A DNA stretch of 44,865 nucleotides from an uncultured Alsobacter sp. (lineage in GTDB: Bacteria; Pseudomonadota; Alphaproteobacteria; Rhizobiales; Beijerinckiaceae): the NCBI RefSeq assembly GCF_945952055.1, contig NZ_CAMFHB010000050.1:1-44865 (forward strand), in the 5' to 3' direction. The notes under the pieces are model-generated. The model had not been told where the DNA came from and did not search any database. It saw only the letters and a list, made by a program, of their open reading frames with translations. Made by a program: the position numbers and the translations under genes. Below are positions 33,442 through 42,524 of this stretch, piece after piece (position 1 is the first letter of the stretch; each line of letters opens with the position of its first letter).

Positions 33442-34332
33442 TCAGGACGCGTCCGCCGGTTCCGGCTGATCGCTGCGCAGGTTTCCCAGGCTCGAGACGA
33501 TGTGGCCGGCCAGCGCGTCGGCGAGCGTCGGCGTGTCGTGCCGGTTGCGCATCAGGCCGATCTTGCACGAGGGAAGCGCCGGAAAACCGTCCTGCGGGCC
33601 CAGGATGCGCATGCCGGTCCGGATGGCGCTCTCGGGCAGCACGGACACCGCGAGCCCGGCCATCACCGCCGCCCCGACGGCGTTCGAGTTCCAGCTCGCA
33701 TAGAGGATCCGGTAGGGACGGCCGATCAGGTCGAGCCGCTCGGTCGCGGCCTGACGCCAGTTGCAGGTCGGGCGCCCCAGCGCCAGCGGCACCGGCGTCT
33801 CCTCCTGGGCCGCGTGGCGCTGCGAGGTCACCCACAGCAGGCGTTCCTCGCGGATGACCTCCGCCGGGCCGCGCGTCTCCACATGGGTGATGATGGCCAG
33901 GTCGAGGTCGTTGGCCTGGATGCGCTCGACGAGCATCGGCGTCGGCTCGCACACCACGGTCACTTCGACCTTGGGGTTGGAGCGCGAGAAGCGCGCGAGG
34001 ATCTCGGGGAGGTAGCGGTCGGCATAGTCGTCGGGGACGCCGAGGCGCACCCGGCCGGCCAGTTCCGCATCCGAGAACGTGGCGAGGCATTCGAGATTGA
34101 GCCGCAGGATCCGGCGCGCGTAGTCGAGCAGCCGCTCGCCATCCTCGGTGAGCTTGGAGGCGCGGCCATCGCGCGCGAAGATCGGCTTGCCGACCCGCTC
34201 CTCGAGCCGCTTCATCTGCATCGACACCGCGGACTGCGTCTTGTGGACGATCTCCGCCGCCCGCGTGAACGAGCCCGTGTCCACGATCGCGACGAACGTC
34301 TTCAGCTGGTCGATGTCGAGCACGGCGCTCAT
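33442..34332 (-). CDS. LysR-family transcriptional regulator
   Basis: The 296-residue product has the LysR winged helix-turn-helix at residues about 5-65 (LKTFVAIVDTGSFTRAAEIV, then QSAVSMQMKRLEERVG) and a periplasmic-binding-like effector domain (RVRLGVPDDYADRYLPEIL, VVCEPTPMLVERIQANDLDLAI). The ATG at 34332 has GGGGGAG nine bases upstream, better than the in-frame ATG at 34359. It is divergent from a DUF1127 gene, an arrangement common in Hyphomicrobiales, and probably controls that gene and itself through the 160-base intergenic region. The effector is unknown. Confidence 0.92.
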   Translation of the reverse strand: MSAVLDIDQLKTFVAIVDTGSFTRAAEIVHKTQSAVSMQMKRLEERVGKPIFARDGRASKLTEDGERLLDYARRILRLNLECLATFSDAELAGRVRLGVPDDYADRYLPEILARFSRSNPKVEVTVVCEPTPMLVERIQANDLDLAIITHVETRGPAEVIREERLLWVTSQRHAAQEETPVPLALGRPTCNWRQAATERLDLIGRPYRILYASWNSNAVGAAVMAGLAVSVLPESAIRTGMRILGPQDGFPALPSCKIGLMRNRHDTPTLADALAGHIVSSLGNLRSDQPEPADAS

Positions 34333-34380
34333 GGCGTTTCTCCCCCTGCGCACCGACATTGATCGTATTCTGTGATGTCG

Positions 34381-34410
34381 TCCATCTGAAACATTCGTTG
34401 GACTGATGGA
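34381..34410. promoter_or_regulatory. Inverted repeat between LysR and DUF1127 genes
   Basis: TCCATC (34381-34386) and GATGGA (34405-34410) are exact reverse complements with an 18-base spacer, centred in the divergent LysR/DUF1127 region. LysR sites are usually partial dyads near the divergent promoter, so this is a candidate operator. A second dyad, CGTCCGG/CCGGACG (34434-34452), lies in the DUF1127 leader. Confidence 0.35.
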
Positions 34411-34492
34411 AGCCGCGGTGGTTTTTTGGCGACCGTCCGGAACGGCCGGACGCGTTCAAAAGCGGCGCCGCCGCGCATTCCAGGAGACGACG

Positions 34493-34849
34493 ATGACTGC
34501 CCCCGCCAAGACTTCCCTTGCCCTCCTGCCGGCCACTGCCGCGCCAGCGGCATCGGGCGTGGTGGCGACGCTCGTCCGCCTGTGGACGCGCTTCCAGAAT
34601 CGTCGCGACGTGGCCCGCTTGCTCGAGCTCGACGACCACATGCTGAAAGACCTGGGCATCGCCCGGGGCGACGTGTTCGAGGCCCTGAGCGAGCCGGTGG
34701 CCGCCGATCCTTCCGAGCTCCTCGCGGCATCGGCCAGCGAACGGCGCCTCACAGAGCGTGCCCGGATCCGTGAGAGCCTTCGATCGGTTCAGGTGATGAA
34801 GGCGGCCGAGCAGGCCGTCACGGCCCGCAGCCGCGCGCTCGCCGCCTGA
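34493..34849 (+). CDS. DUF1127-domain protein
   Basis: The 118-residue product contains the DUF1127 core RLWTRFQNRRDVARLLELDDHMLKDLGIARGDV (residues about 28-60), with an Ala-rich start and a charged helical tail. Small DUF1127 proteins are often stress- or RNA-related in alphaproteobacteria, and some bind RNA; this longer version has no assigned role. AGGAGA six bases before the ATG is a strong ribosome site. It is divergent from a LysR gene and followed by a strong intrinsic terminator. Confidence 0.88.
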   Translation: MTAPAKTSLALLPATAAPAASGVVATLVRLWTRFQNRRDVARLLELDDHMLKDLGIARGDVFEALSEPVAADPSELLAASASERRLTERARIRESLRSVQVMKAAEQAVTARSRALAA

Positions 34850-34895
34850 TCCTCATCCTTCCACACGGCGTCGTTCCCCCTCTCGACGCCCACTC

Positions 34896-34927
34896 GAGGC
34901 CCTGCCGTCACCGGCGGGGCCTCTTTT
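34896..34927 (+). terminator. Intrinsic terminator after the DUF1127 gene
   Basis: GAGGCCCTGCCG (34896-34907) pairs with CGGCGGGGCCTC (34912-34923) through a 12-bp stem with one T-G pair and a TCAC loop, followed by four T residues. It lies 47 bases after the DUF1127 stop. Its T tract touches the stop codon of the convergent DUF937 gene (34927-34929). Confidence 0.85.
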
Positions 34928-35745
34928 CATCGGCCACCCGGCTGTCCTTTGTCCGCCGGGAACATCTGCTGCAGGATCGCCTGCATGGTCTGCAGGTGCT
35001 GTTCCTGCACTTCCCGGCCGGTCTCCACGATCTGTGACATCGCGTCTAGCCCGAGATCGGTCGCGGTCGGCGGAGGCGGCGGGGGCTCTTCCGGGGGAGG
35101 CGGCTCCGGTGTCTTGCCGCCCAGCATCTGGTTGATGAAGGCGCCCATCGCCTGGGGATCGAGGTAGTCCGACGCGGGGCGAGGAGGCTCCGCCTGCGGC
35201 TTCGCGGCCCCCGCCTGCGCGGCCGCGCCCATCATCTGGCCCATCATGGTGGTGAAGGCGGCGAAGGGATTGGCCGCCGCCTGGGTGGCCTGGCCCCCGA
35301 GCGCCGAAAGCCACGGCGCGAGGCCCTGCTGCGTCATGGCCTGGGCAAGGCCGGTCATCAGCGTGGCGCCCATGGGCCCCATCATCTGCTGCAGGATGAC
35401 CGGGCTGAGCCCCGAATAGGCCGCCGCCTGCTGCGCGATCTGCCGGGCGATGTCGTTGGACCCGAACAGCATCCCCGCCAGGTCCGGGGCCGCGGTCGCC
35501 TGCGGCGCGAAGGCCTTCGCGGCGGCCTCCATCATGGTCGTCTGCTGCGCGACGGCGAAGGCCTGGAACAGCTTCGGCCACTGGGCGGGGTCCTGCAGCT
35601 GCCGCTGCAGCGCGAGCGCGAACGCCGGCAGCAGGGCGTCGATGGCGCTCTCCGCCTGGGGCGGCGACAGGCCGAACTGCCGCGCGAAGGCCTCGGCCGG
35701 AGACCCGCCCTGCGCCTGCTTCATCAGCTCGAAGAGATTGAACAT
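34927..35745 (-). CDS. DUF937-domain protein with proline-rich linker
   Basis: The 272-residue product begins MFNLFELMKQAQGGSPAEAFARQFGLSPPQAESAIDALLPAF, the usual start of DUF937 (YidB-like) proteins. A Met/Gln/Ala-rich middle follows, with QQMMGPMGATLM repeats, then a linker of Pro and Glu near residues 215-230 and a helical C-terminus (IVETGREVQEQHLQTMQAILQQMF). No membrane segment or signal is seen. Its function is unknown; the C-terminal helix and Met-rich middle loosely recall granule-associated or scaffold proteins. The ATG at 35745 fits the family N-terminus, although a ribosome site is weak. Confidence 0.75.
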   Translation of the reverse strand: MFNLFELMKQAQGGSPAEAFARQFGLSPPQAESAIDALLPAFALALQRQLQDPAQWPKLFQAFAVAQQTTMMEAAAKAFAPQATAAPDLAGMLFGSNDIARQIAQQAAAYSGLSPVILQQMMGPMGATLMTGLAQAMTQQGLAPWLSALGGQATQAAANPFAAFTTMMGQMMGAAAQAGAAKPQAEPPRPASDYLDPQAMGAFINQMLGGKTPEPPPPEEPPPPPPTATDLGLDAMSQIVETGREVQEQHLQTMQAILQQMFPADKGQPGGR

Positions 35746-35905
35746 GCGGCGCGTGTCCCTGGGGCATGCTGCGAAAAGCCGCTCACGGGCTCCTGGCAAC
35801 ACGCATGCGACCACCGAAAACCGGAGCGCCCCGCGCCGGTGCCGACGCGACACGCCCGAGGGCGATGGCGGGGAGTCTAGGCGCTTTGGCGAAACGGCGC
35901 CATCG

Positions 35906-37282
35906 TCACGCGCGGGCGGCCGCCTGTCCCTTGCGCGTGACCTTGGCCACGGTGGCATAGGCGGCGTAGATGCCCCAGACGCCGAAGATGATCGCTCCCA
36001 GCCCCTGGCCCACCATGACGCCCTCCGCGCCGCCCCACCGGGCCCCGAGCAAGGCGAAGGGGATCGTCCCGATCGTCGCCTTGCCCCAGTTGAAGGCCGT
36101 GGCGTAGAGCGGCGCCCCGAGATTGTTGAAGGCCGAGTTGGCCACGAACAGGGCGCCGTGGAAGATCCAGCTGCCGGCGATCACCGTGCAGAAGAAGCGC
36201 AGCAACTCCGCCGTCTCGCCTTCCGCCTTGAACATCAGGACGAGACCGTTGCGCGACAGCGCCAGGATGGCCCAGGCCGTGCAGACCGCCACGAGCGAGA
36301 AGATTAGCCCGTCGGTCAGCGTCCGCTTCACCCGGTCGTACTGCCGCGCGCCCATGTTCTGTCCGATGATCGGACCGACGGCGCCTGTCAGCGAGAACAC
36401 CACGCAGAAGGCGACCGGGGTGAGCCGGAGGATGATGGCGTTCGCCGCGACCGCGGCCTCGCCGAAGGGCGAGATCACGGCCGTCAGGAAACCGTTGGCG
36501 ACCGGAGCGGCGATGTTGGTGAGCACGGCGGGGCCGGCGATGCCCGCGATGGGCCGGAAGTCCTCGAGGGCCCGGCGCAGGCTCGGCCGCGCGATGAGGT
36601 CGTGAACCCGCACGCAGCCGTGGAAGCCGATCAGGCAGAAGACCAGCCGCGACAGCACCACGGCCCAGGCGGCACCGTCCGCCCCGAGCCCCGCGCCGAA
36701 GATGAGCAGCGGATCGATGACGGCGGTCGCAAGGCCCCCGCCGAGGGTCACGTACATGGCGCGTCGCGCGTCGCCGACGGCGCGCAGCACCGCGGAGAAC
36801 GAGAGGCCGAGCCCCATGAGCACGTTCGACGGCATGCTGATCATCAGGAACCGGTGCGCGACGGCGCGCGCCTCGCCCTCGGCACCGAGCCAGACGAGCA
36901 GCGGGTCCATGACGGCGAGCAGCAGCAGCGAGGCAAGGGCCGCGAACACGCTCATCCACAGGCAGCTGGAGGCCGAGAGACGCCGCGCCTGCGCCCGGTC
37001 CCGCGCGCCGAGCGCCCGCGACACCACGGCGGAGACGGCGATCATCATGCCGATGTTGGCGGAGGTGGAGAAGAAGAACACCGTGGTGGCGAAGCCGACG
37101 CCGGCGGTCACCGTCACGTTGCCGAGCCACGAGATGTAGAGCAGCGACAGGAGGTCCACGACGAAGAGCGCCGTGAGCCCGATCGCGCCGGTGAAGGTCA
37201 TCACCGTCACGTGGCGCATGGTCGAGCCCGTGGTGAAGACGGCGGGTCCGCCGCCCGCCGCCCCCTTCGTCGCCTGCGTCAT
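35906..37282 (-). CDS. MATE-family efflux transporter
   Basis: The 458-residue product has about 12 membrane helices and MATE features: an early Asp in LFVVDLLSLLYISWLGN, the internal pseudo-repeat, GPIIGQNMGARQYDRVKRTL and NSAFNNLGAPLYATAFNWGK. MATE proteins export drugs or metabolites using Na+ or H+; the substrate is not predictable. The start ATG overlaps the stop of the Kef-type gene by four bases (ATGA), so the two are coupled. Its stop lies 160 bases upstream of the DUF937 start on the same strand. Confidence 0.92.
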   Translation of the reverse strand: MTQATKGAAGGGPAVFTTGSTMRHVTVMTFTGAIGLTALFVVDLLSLLYISWLGNVTVTAGVGFATTVFFFSTSANIGMMIAVSAVVSRALGARDRAQARRLSASSCLWMSVFAALASLLLLAVMDPLLVWLGAEGEARAVAHRFLMISMPSNVLMGLGLSFSAVLRAVGDARRAMYVTLGGGLATAVIDPLLIFGAGLGADGAAWAVVLSRLVFCLIGFHGCVRVHDLIARPSLRRALEDFRPIAGIAGPAVLTNIAAPVANGFLTAVISPFGEAAVAANAIILRLTPVAFCVVFSLTGAVGPIIGQNMGARQYDRVKRTLTDGLIFSLVAVCTAWAILALSRNGLVLMFKAEGETAELLRFFCTVIAGSWIFHGALFVANSAFNNLGAPLYATAFNWGKATIGTIPFALLGARWGGAEGVMVGQGLGAIIFGVWGIYAAYATVAKVTRKGQAAARA

Positions 37283-39135
37283 GCCCTCTTGTCCTCGCCG
37301 GCGGCGATGGCCGCGCTGGTCTCGGGAGAGAGCGCCTTCGACTTGGCGCGGGGCTGGGACAGGGGCTCGGGCGTGAGCCGCGGCACCTTCGTGTAGTCGG
37401 CCGGCCGCACTTCGCCGGACGCGTGCTGGGCGGCCAGCCGTTCCGAATCGCGCTCCAGCACCGCAGCCTCCACCTCGCTCGCCCGGTCGGGATCCGTCCC
37501 GAGCCCCACCAGGGCCTCCCGGCCGAAGCGGACGGCCGACAGGAGCGTCTCGCGCAGCTGGAAGTCCACGCCGGCGTTCATCAGGTCGACGGCATGGATG
37601 CGGTCATAGGCGCGGGCGTGGATCTGCGCGAGCGGAAAGTGCTCGCGCACGAGTTCGACGACGGTCAGCGCCGCCTCGCGGTCGTCGACGCAGATCGCGA
37701 CCAGCCTGGCGCCCGCCGCGCCGGACGCGCGCAGCACGTCGAGCCGCGTGCCGTCGCCGTAATAGACCTTGAAGCCGAAGCGCGCCGCCGACTGGATGCG
37801 CGAGACGTCCTTGTCGATGACGGTGACGTCGACGCCCTCGGCGAGCAGCACCTGCGTCGTGAGCTGGCCGAAGCGCCCGAAGCCGACCACCAGGACGCTG
37901 CCCTTCACGCCGTCGAACGCGTCGGGATCGAACTCGGGCTCCGGCAGGGCCGCGTCGCGCCGGTCGATCAGCACCTCGATGCCCTTGGCGATCACGGGCC
38001 CCAGCGCCATCGTGAGTGCGGCGAGCGCGGTGGCGATGCCCGCCTGGCGGTCGTCGAGCAGGCCCAGCGCGCCGCCGAGCGGCAGCAGGACGAGCGAGAA
38101 CTCGCCGGCCGGAGACAGCAGCACGGCGCTGCGCAGGGCATCGCGGCGGCTCGACCGGGAGAGCCGCTCGAGGGCATAGGCGACCGCAATCTTGGCACCG
38201 ATGAGGGCTACGCCGGCGGCGGCGAGGAAGAGGGCGTTGCCGGCGATGAGGCCGGCTTCCATGCCCATGCCCACGCTCATGAAGAACAGGCCGAGCAGCA
38301 GGCCGCGGAAGGGCTCGATGTCGGCTTCCAGCTGGTGCCTGAAGTTCGATTCGGCGAGCAGCAGGCCGGCCATGAAGGCCCCCAGCGCCATCGACATCCC
38401 GGCGACCTGCATCAGGAGGGCGCTGCCGAGCACCACCAGCAGGGCGGCCGCCGTCAGCACCTCGCGTGCCCCGGTGCGCGCCAGCAGCCGGAACAGCGGG
38501 TTCAGCAGGTAGAGCCCCGCCAGCACGATGGCCGCCAGGGCCGCGATCGCGATCCCGACGCCGGTGAGGGTGGCCATCCAGTCGTGCTCCTGGCTCGTCG
38601 GCGTCATCGCGAGGAGCGGGACGATCGCCAGGACCGGCACGATCGCCATGTCCTGGAACAGGAGCACCGAGAAGGTCCGCTGTCCGTAGGCGCTCTGCAG
38701 CGTGCCGCGCTCGTCGAGGATCTGGAGCGCGATGGCGGTGGCCGACATCGCGAAGGACACGCCGGCCACGAAGGCCCCGCCCGGCTTGACCCCGAGCAGC
38801 AGCGCCACGAGCCCGATGACGGCCGCCGATCCGGCGAACTGGGCGGCGCCCAGCCCGAAGATGTCTCGCTTCATCGACAGGAGCTTGGAGAGCTTGAGCT
38901 CCAGGCCGATGACGAACAGCAGCAGCACGATGCCGAGTTCGGCCACGCCGCGCACGGCGTCCGCATCCTTGACGATGCCGAAGCCGGCCGGGCCGATCGC
39001 CAGGCCGGCGGCCAGGTAGCCGATGACCACGCCGAGACCCGCCCGCTTGAACAACGGCACCGCGATCACGGCGCCGGCGCAGAAGACGAGAATGGGGACG
39101 AGGAAACTGGCGTCGTGGTGCTCTGGCATGGGCAT
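37279..39135 (-). CDS. Kef-type cation:proton antiporter with RCK domain
   Basis: The 618-residue product has a CPA2 antiporter membrane domain (residues about 1-385, 12-13 helices) with FVIGLELKLSKLL, ALQILDERGTL and VLLFQDMAIVPVLAI. An RCK/TrkA-N domain begins near residue 412, with the nucleotide-binding GFGRFG and IDKD. Kef proteins exchange K+ for H+ and, in studied members, are gated by glutathione adducts; whether this one is so gated is not shown. A polar tail follows. The MATE gene overlaps its 3' end. Confidence 0.92.
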   Translation of the reverse strand: MPMPEHHDASFLVPILVFCAGAVIAVPLFKRAGLGVVIGYLAAGLAIGPAGFGIVKDADAVRGVAELGIVLLLFVIGLELKLSKLLSMKRDIFGLGAAQFAGSAAVIGLVALLLGVKPGGAFVAGVSFAMSATAIALQILDERGTLQSAYGQRTFSVLLFQDMAIVPVLAIVPLLAMTPTSQEHDWMATLTGVGIAIAALAAIVLAGLYLLNPLFRLLARTGAREVLTAAALLVVLGSALLMQVAGMSMALGAFMAGLLLAESNFRHQLEADIEPFRGLLLGLFFMSVGMGMEAGLIAGNALFLAAAGVALIGAKIAVAYALERLSRSSRRDALRSAVLLSPAGEFSLVLLPLGGALGLLDDRQAGIATALAALTMALGPVIAKGIEVLIDRRDAALPEPEFDPDAFDGVKGSVLVVGFGRFGQLTTQVLLAEGVDVTVIDKDVSRIQSAARFGFKVYYGDGTRLDVLRASGAAGARLVAICVDDREAALTVVELVREHFPLAQIHARAYDRIHAVDLMNAGVDFQLRETLLSAVRFGREALVGLGTDPDRASEVEAAVLERDSERLAAQHASGEVRPADYTKVPRLTPEPLSQPRAKSKALSPETSAAIAAGEDKRA

Positions 39136-39229
39136 CCCTTGCTGCTACCGCCGCACCATAGGGGCGGGCGCCGTCATGGGCGAGCCCCGGACGAGGGGGG
39201 GGCGCCGCGTGATATCGCCCTGCCCGTGG

Positions 39230-39838
39230 TCAGAGGGCCCCGGCCTTCTGGAGCGCCAGCGCGAGGGCGCCGGCGCCGCGAAACCGATGCCCCGTCAGGC
39301 CGGCCATCCGCGCGCCCTCGACGTTGACCTGCAGATCGTCCGTGAAGAACGTCTCGGTCGGATTGAAGGCCAGCCATTTGCAGGCGGCCAGGTAGCAATG
39401 CGGGTCGGGCTTGGCCCAGCCCAGAGTGGCCGAGACCAGGATGCGGTTGCCGAAGAGGCCGCGCAGCGCCGGGAAGAGCGCGTCAATCTCGCGGGCCACC
39501 AGCGCGTCGTTGTTGGTGAGCACGGCGACGGGCATCCGGCCCGCGAGCCTGCGGACGAGGGCGAGCGTGTCGGGCAGCGGCTGCATGGACGTGCGCCGGA
39601 TGGCGAGCCAGGTCTCCTTGTCGATCGGCGCGCCGAGCCTGTCGCCGAACTCCTTCAGAAAGGCGTCCGCGTCCCAACGGCCGTTGTCGGCCTCGTGCAG
39701 GAAGCCCGATTCCCAGATGTCGCGGCTGACCTCCTCCGGCGTCCGCCCGGCGAAGTCCGCCAGCTTGCGGATGCGGCCGCCCACGTCGTAGGCGCACAGG
39801 ACGTCGTCCATGTCGAAGATGGCGAAGCGGATGGTCAT
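39230..39838 (-). CDS. HAD-superfamily hydrolase
   Basis: The 202-residue product is a HAD-type phosphatase or dehalogenase-like enzyme. Motif I is IFDMDDVLCAYD, with the nucleophile Asp near residue 9; motif II is AVLTNND; motif III is the Lys of WAKPDPHCYLAA; motif IV is FFTDDLQVNVEGARMAG. The cap domain between motifs I and II is helical (subclass I). The substrate is unknown. The ATG at 39838 begins MTIRFAIFDMDDV, the expected family start. It is divergent from ispH across 107 bases. Confidence 0.9.
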   Translation of the reverse strand: MTIRFAIFDMDDVLCAYDVGGRIRKLADFAGRTPEEVSRDIWESGFLHEADNGRWDADAFLKEFGDRLGAPIDKETWLAIRRTSMQPLPDTLALVRRLAGRMPVAVLTNNDALVAREIDALFPALRGLFGNRILVSATLGWAKPDPHCYLAACKWLAFNPTETFFTDDLQVNVEGARMAGLTGHRFRGAGALALALQKAGAL

Positions 39839-39945
39839 GGCCTGGCTGCTCCGAGGTGGTGCTTGACCTCTTGCAGCGCTGGCCACACAAACGCAAGCGG
39901 GTGGCCCACGGGCCGCCATGACTGCCGGATGCTCATGTCCGCCGG

Positions 39946-40929
39946 ATGCCCATGATCGCCACAAGCCCCCCCGGCAAACCGCCGCTGTCCATTCTCCTGT
40001 GCGCCCCGCGCGGCTTCTGCGCCGGCGTCGTGCGCGCCATCGACGCCGTCGAGAAGGCCCTCGCGCTGCACGGCGCGCCGGTCTACGTGCGTCACGAGAT
40101 CGTGCACAACAAGTACGTGGTCGAGGGGCTGCGCCGGAAGGGTGCCATCTTCGTCGACGAACTATCCGAAATCCCGGACACCAAGGCCCCGGTGATCTTC
40201 TCGGCCCACGGCGTGCCGAAGTCCGTGCCGCAGGAGGCCGAGCAGCGGCAGTTCTTCGCCATCGACGCGACGTGCCCGCTCGTCACCAAGGTGCATCGCG
40301 AGGCCGAGGTGCATCATCGCCGCGGCCGGACCGTGATCCTGGTCGGCCATGCCGGTCACCCCGAGGTCGAGGGGACCATGGGGCAGCTGCCCGAGGGCGC
40401 GGTGCTGCTGGTGGAAACCGTCGAGGACGTCGGCCGGCTCGTGCCCCCGGACGCCTCGGTGCTGGCCTACGTGACCCAGACCACCCTGTCGGTCGACGAC
40501 ACGCGCGAGATCGTCGACGCCCTGCGCGCGCGCTTCCCCGACATCGTCGCCCCGCACAAGGAAGACATCTGCTACGCCACGACCAACCGGCAGGAAGCGG
40601 TGAAGCGCGTGGCGCCGCAGGTCGACGCCATGCTGGTCGTGGGGTCCCCGAACTCCTCGAACTCGCAGCGGCTTCGCGAAGTGGCCGAGCGTGCCGGGTG
40701 CCCCGTGTCGCGGCTCGTGCTCCGCGCCGACGACATCGACTGGGCGGTCTACGGCTCCATCGCCCGGCTCGGCATCACGGCCGGTGCCTCGGCGCCCGAG
40801 ATCCTCGTCGAGGAGATCATCGACGCCTTCGCGGCGCGCTACGAGGTCTCCGTCGAGACGGTGACGACGGCCGACGAGAGTGTGTTCTTCCCGTTGCCGC
40901 GCGACCTTCGCGGCGAGGCTGCGGAGTAG
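39946..40929 (+). CDS. ispH: 4-hydroxy-3-methylbut-2-enyl diphosphate reductase IspH
   Basis: IspH carries out the last step of the MEP isoprenoid pathway, reducing HMBPP to IPP and DMAPP. The 327-residue product has the three [4Fe-4S] cysteines: Cys25 in RGFCAGV, Cys110 in [11 protein letters not shown] and Cys209 in [10 protein letters not shown]. It also has [15 protein letters not shown], the active-site THQ-type loop as YVTQTTLS, and NSSNSQRL. The start may be the ATG at 39946 or 39952; neither has a strong ribosome site. It heads an operon with thrB and rnhA. Confidence 0.97.
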   Translation: MPMIATSPPGKPPLSILLCAPRGFCAGVVRAIDAVEKALALHGAPVYVRHEIVHNKYVVEGLRRKGAIFVDELSEIPDTKAPVIFSAHGVPKSVPQEAEQRQFFAIDATCPLVTKVHREAEVHHRRGRTVILVGHAGHPEVEGTMGQLPEGAVLLVETVEDVGRLVPPDASVLAYVTQTTLSVDDTREIVDALRARFPDIVAPHKEDICYATTNRQEAVKRVAPQVDAMLVVGSPNSSNSQRLREVAERAGCPVSRLVLRADDIDWAVYGSIARLGITAGASAPEILVEEIIDAFAARYEVSVETVTTADESVFFPLPRDLRGEAAE

Positions 40930-40932
40930 CCC

Positions 40933-41898
40933 GTGGCCGTCTACACAGAAGTCTCCGACGAGGAGCTGTCAGCCTTCGTCGCCCGCTACGATCTGGGCGC
41001 CGTGCTGGCCGCCAAGGGCATCGCCGAGGGCGTCGAGAACTCCAACTACCTGCTGCACACGGAGAAGGGCTTCTACATCCTCACCCTCTACGAGAAGCGG
41101 GTGAGGGAAGGGGACCTGCCGTTCTTCATCGGCCTGATGGAGCACCTGGCGGCGCGCGGCCTCAACTGCCCGCTGCCCGTGAAGGACCGCTCCGGAGAGG
41201 CGCTCGGCCGTCTCGCCGGTCGGCCGGCGGCGATCGTGACCTTCCTCGACGGCATGGGTGTGCGCCGGCCGGGCGTGGGCCACTGCGGGGCCGTCGGCGA
41301 GGCGCTCGCGCGGCTGCACCTGGCGGGCGAAGGCTTCGAGATGCGTCGTCCGAACGCGCTCTCGGTCGAGGGCTGGCGGCCGCTCTACGAGGCGGCGCGG
41401 GAGAGGGCCGACACCGTGACCCCGGGCCTCGCGGCGGCCACGGCCGAAGCGCTCGGGAGCCTCGAGGCGGCGTGGCCGCGGGGGCTGCCGCAGGGCGTCA
41501 TCCACGCCGACCTGTTCCCCGACAACGTGTTCTTCCTGGGGCCCCGCCTGTCCGGGCTCATCGACTTCTATTTCGCCTGCACCGACGCGCTCGCCTACGA
41601 CCTGGCGGTATGCCTGAACGCGTGGTGCTTCGAGACGGACGGGTCATTCAACATGACGAAGGGCCGGGCGATGATCACCGGCTACGAGAAGGTGCGCCCG
41701 CTGCAGCCGGCCGAGGTGGCCGCGCTGCCGGTGCTGGCCAAGGGTTCGGCGCTGCGCTTCATGCTGACCCGGCTGGTGGACTGGCTCAACGTTCCGCCGG
41801 GGGCGCTGGTCAAGCCGAAGGACCCGCTCGAATACTACCGGAAGCTGCGCTTCCATGACCGCGTGACCTCGGCGGCCGATTACGGCCGGCCGGACTGA
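40933..41898 (+). CDS. thrB: Homoserine kinase (type II, APH-like)
   Basis: ThrB phosphorylates homoserine on the way to threonine. The 321-residue product is the alphaproteobacterial APH-fold type: [22 protein letters not shown] at the start, [25 protein letters not shown] for nucleotide binding, the catalytic loop [13 protein letters not shown] (H-x-D-x4-N) and the metal Asp in [11 protein letters not shown]. The start is a GTG at 40933 with GGAG six bases upstream, three bases after ispH. Confidence 0.95.
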   Translation: MAVYTEVSDEELSAFVARYDLGAVLAAKGIAEGVENSNYLLHTEKGFYILTLYEKRVREGDLPFFIGLMEHLAARGLNCPLPVKDRSGEALGRLAGRPAAIVTFLDGMGVRRPGVGHCGAVGEALARLHLAGEGFEMRRPNALSVEGWRPLYEAARERADTVTPGLAAATAEALGSLEAAWPRGLPQGVIHADLFPDNVFFLGPRLSGLIDFYFACTDALAYDLAVCLNAWCFETDGSFNMTKGRAMITGYEKVRPLQPAEVAALPVLAKGSALRFMLTRLVDWLNVPPGALVKPKDPLEYYRKLRFHDRVTSAADYGRPD

Positions 41899-41924
41899 TC
41901 CACGCGAGCCGACAGGACCGAAGC

Positions 41925-42419
41925 TTGACCGAATCTCCGTCTCACGCCCCCGCGCCTTCGGCGGACCGGGTGGTGATCTACACCGATGGCGCCTGCTCCG
42001 GGAATCCCGGTCCGGGCGGCTGGGGCGCCATGCTGCGCTACGGCGAGAAGACCAAGGAGATGATGGGCGGCGAGCCGGACACCACCAACAACCGGATGGA
42101 GCTGACGGCCGCCATCATGGCACTGGAGGCGCTGAAGCGGCCCTGCACGGTCGATCTGTGGACCGACAGCCAGTATGTCCGCCAGGGCATCACGGGGTGG
42201 CTCTACGGCTGGAAGGCCAATGGCTGGCGCACGGCCGACAAGAAGCCGGTGAAGAACGCGGAGCTGTGGCAGCGCCTTGATGCGGCGCGGCTGCGCCACG
42301 AGGTGCACTGGCACTGGGTGAAGGGCCATGCCGGGCACCCCGAGAACGAGCGCGTGGATGCGCTCGCCCGCGAGGGAATGGCGCCGTTCATGCCCGCCAA
42401 GCGGAAGAACGGCGCCTAG
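41925..42419 (+). CDS. rnhA: Ribonuclease HI
   Basis: RNase HI cuts the RNA strand of RNA-DNA hybrids. The 164-residue product has all catalytic acids: Asp21 in [16 protein letters not shown], Glu59 in NRMELTAA, Asp81 in WTDSQYV and Asp145 in ERVDALAR, plus His135 in VKGHAGH. The start is a TTG at 41925 with AGGA upstream; no ATG gives the full domain. It is the third gene of the ispH operon and ends at a palindromic repeat element. Confidence 0.96.
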   Translation: MTESPSHAPAPSADRVVIYTDGACSGNPGPGGWGAMLRYGEKTKEMMGGEPDTTNNRMELTAAIMALEALKRPCTVDLWTDSQYVRQGITGWLYGWKANGWRTADKKPVKNAELWQRLDAARLRHEVHWHWVKGHAGHPENERVDALAREGMAPFMPAKRKNGA

Positions 42420-42420
42420 A

Positions 42421-42516
42421 GCACGCTTCGTTTTGATGGAGACGAAGCGGGCTCCAGGTTTCTCCGGGGTCGCATGCTTCTTGCGAAAAGCCGGATTCCA
42501 GCTTTTCGCAGCATGC
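42421..42516. repeat. Two-hairpin palindromic intergenic element (RIME-like)
   Basis: The first hairpin pairs CGCTTCGT (42424-42431) with ACGAAGCG (42442-42449), extended by GC/GC after one mismatch. The second pairs TGCGAAAAGC (42482-42491) with GCTTTTCGCA (42501-42510), flanked by GCATGC on both sides (42472-42477 and 42511-42516). This double-palindrome layout resembles intergenic mosaic elements of Hyphomicrobiales. It fills the space between the convergent rnhA and peroxiredoxin genes, where it may also end transcripts in both directions. Confidence 0.75.
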
Positions 42517-42524
42517 TCCGAGTG

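Noticed and set aside
34398-34426. TTGGAC as the -35 of the DUF1127 promoter
   Set aside because: The sequence 17 bases downstream is a G/T run that does not resemble a -10 element.
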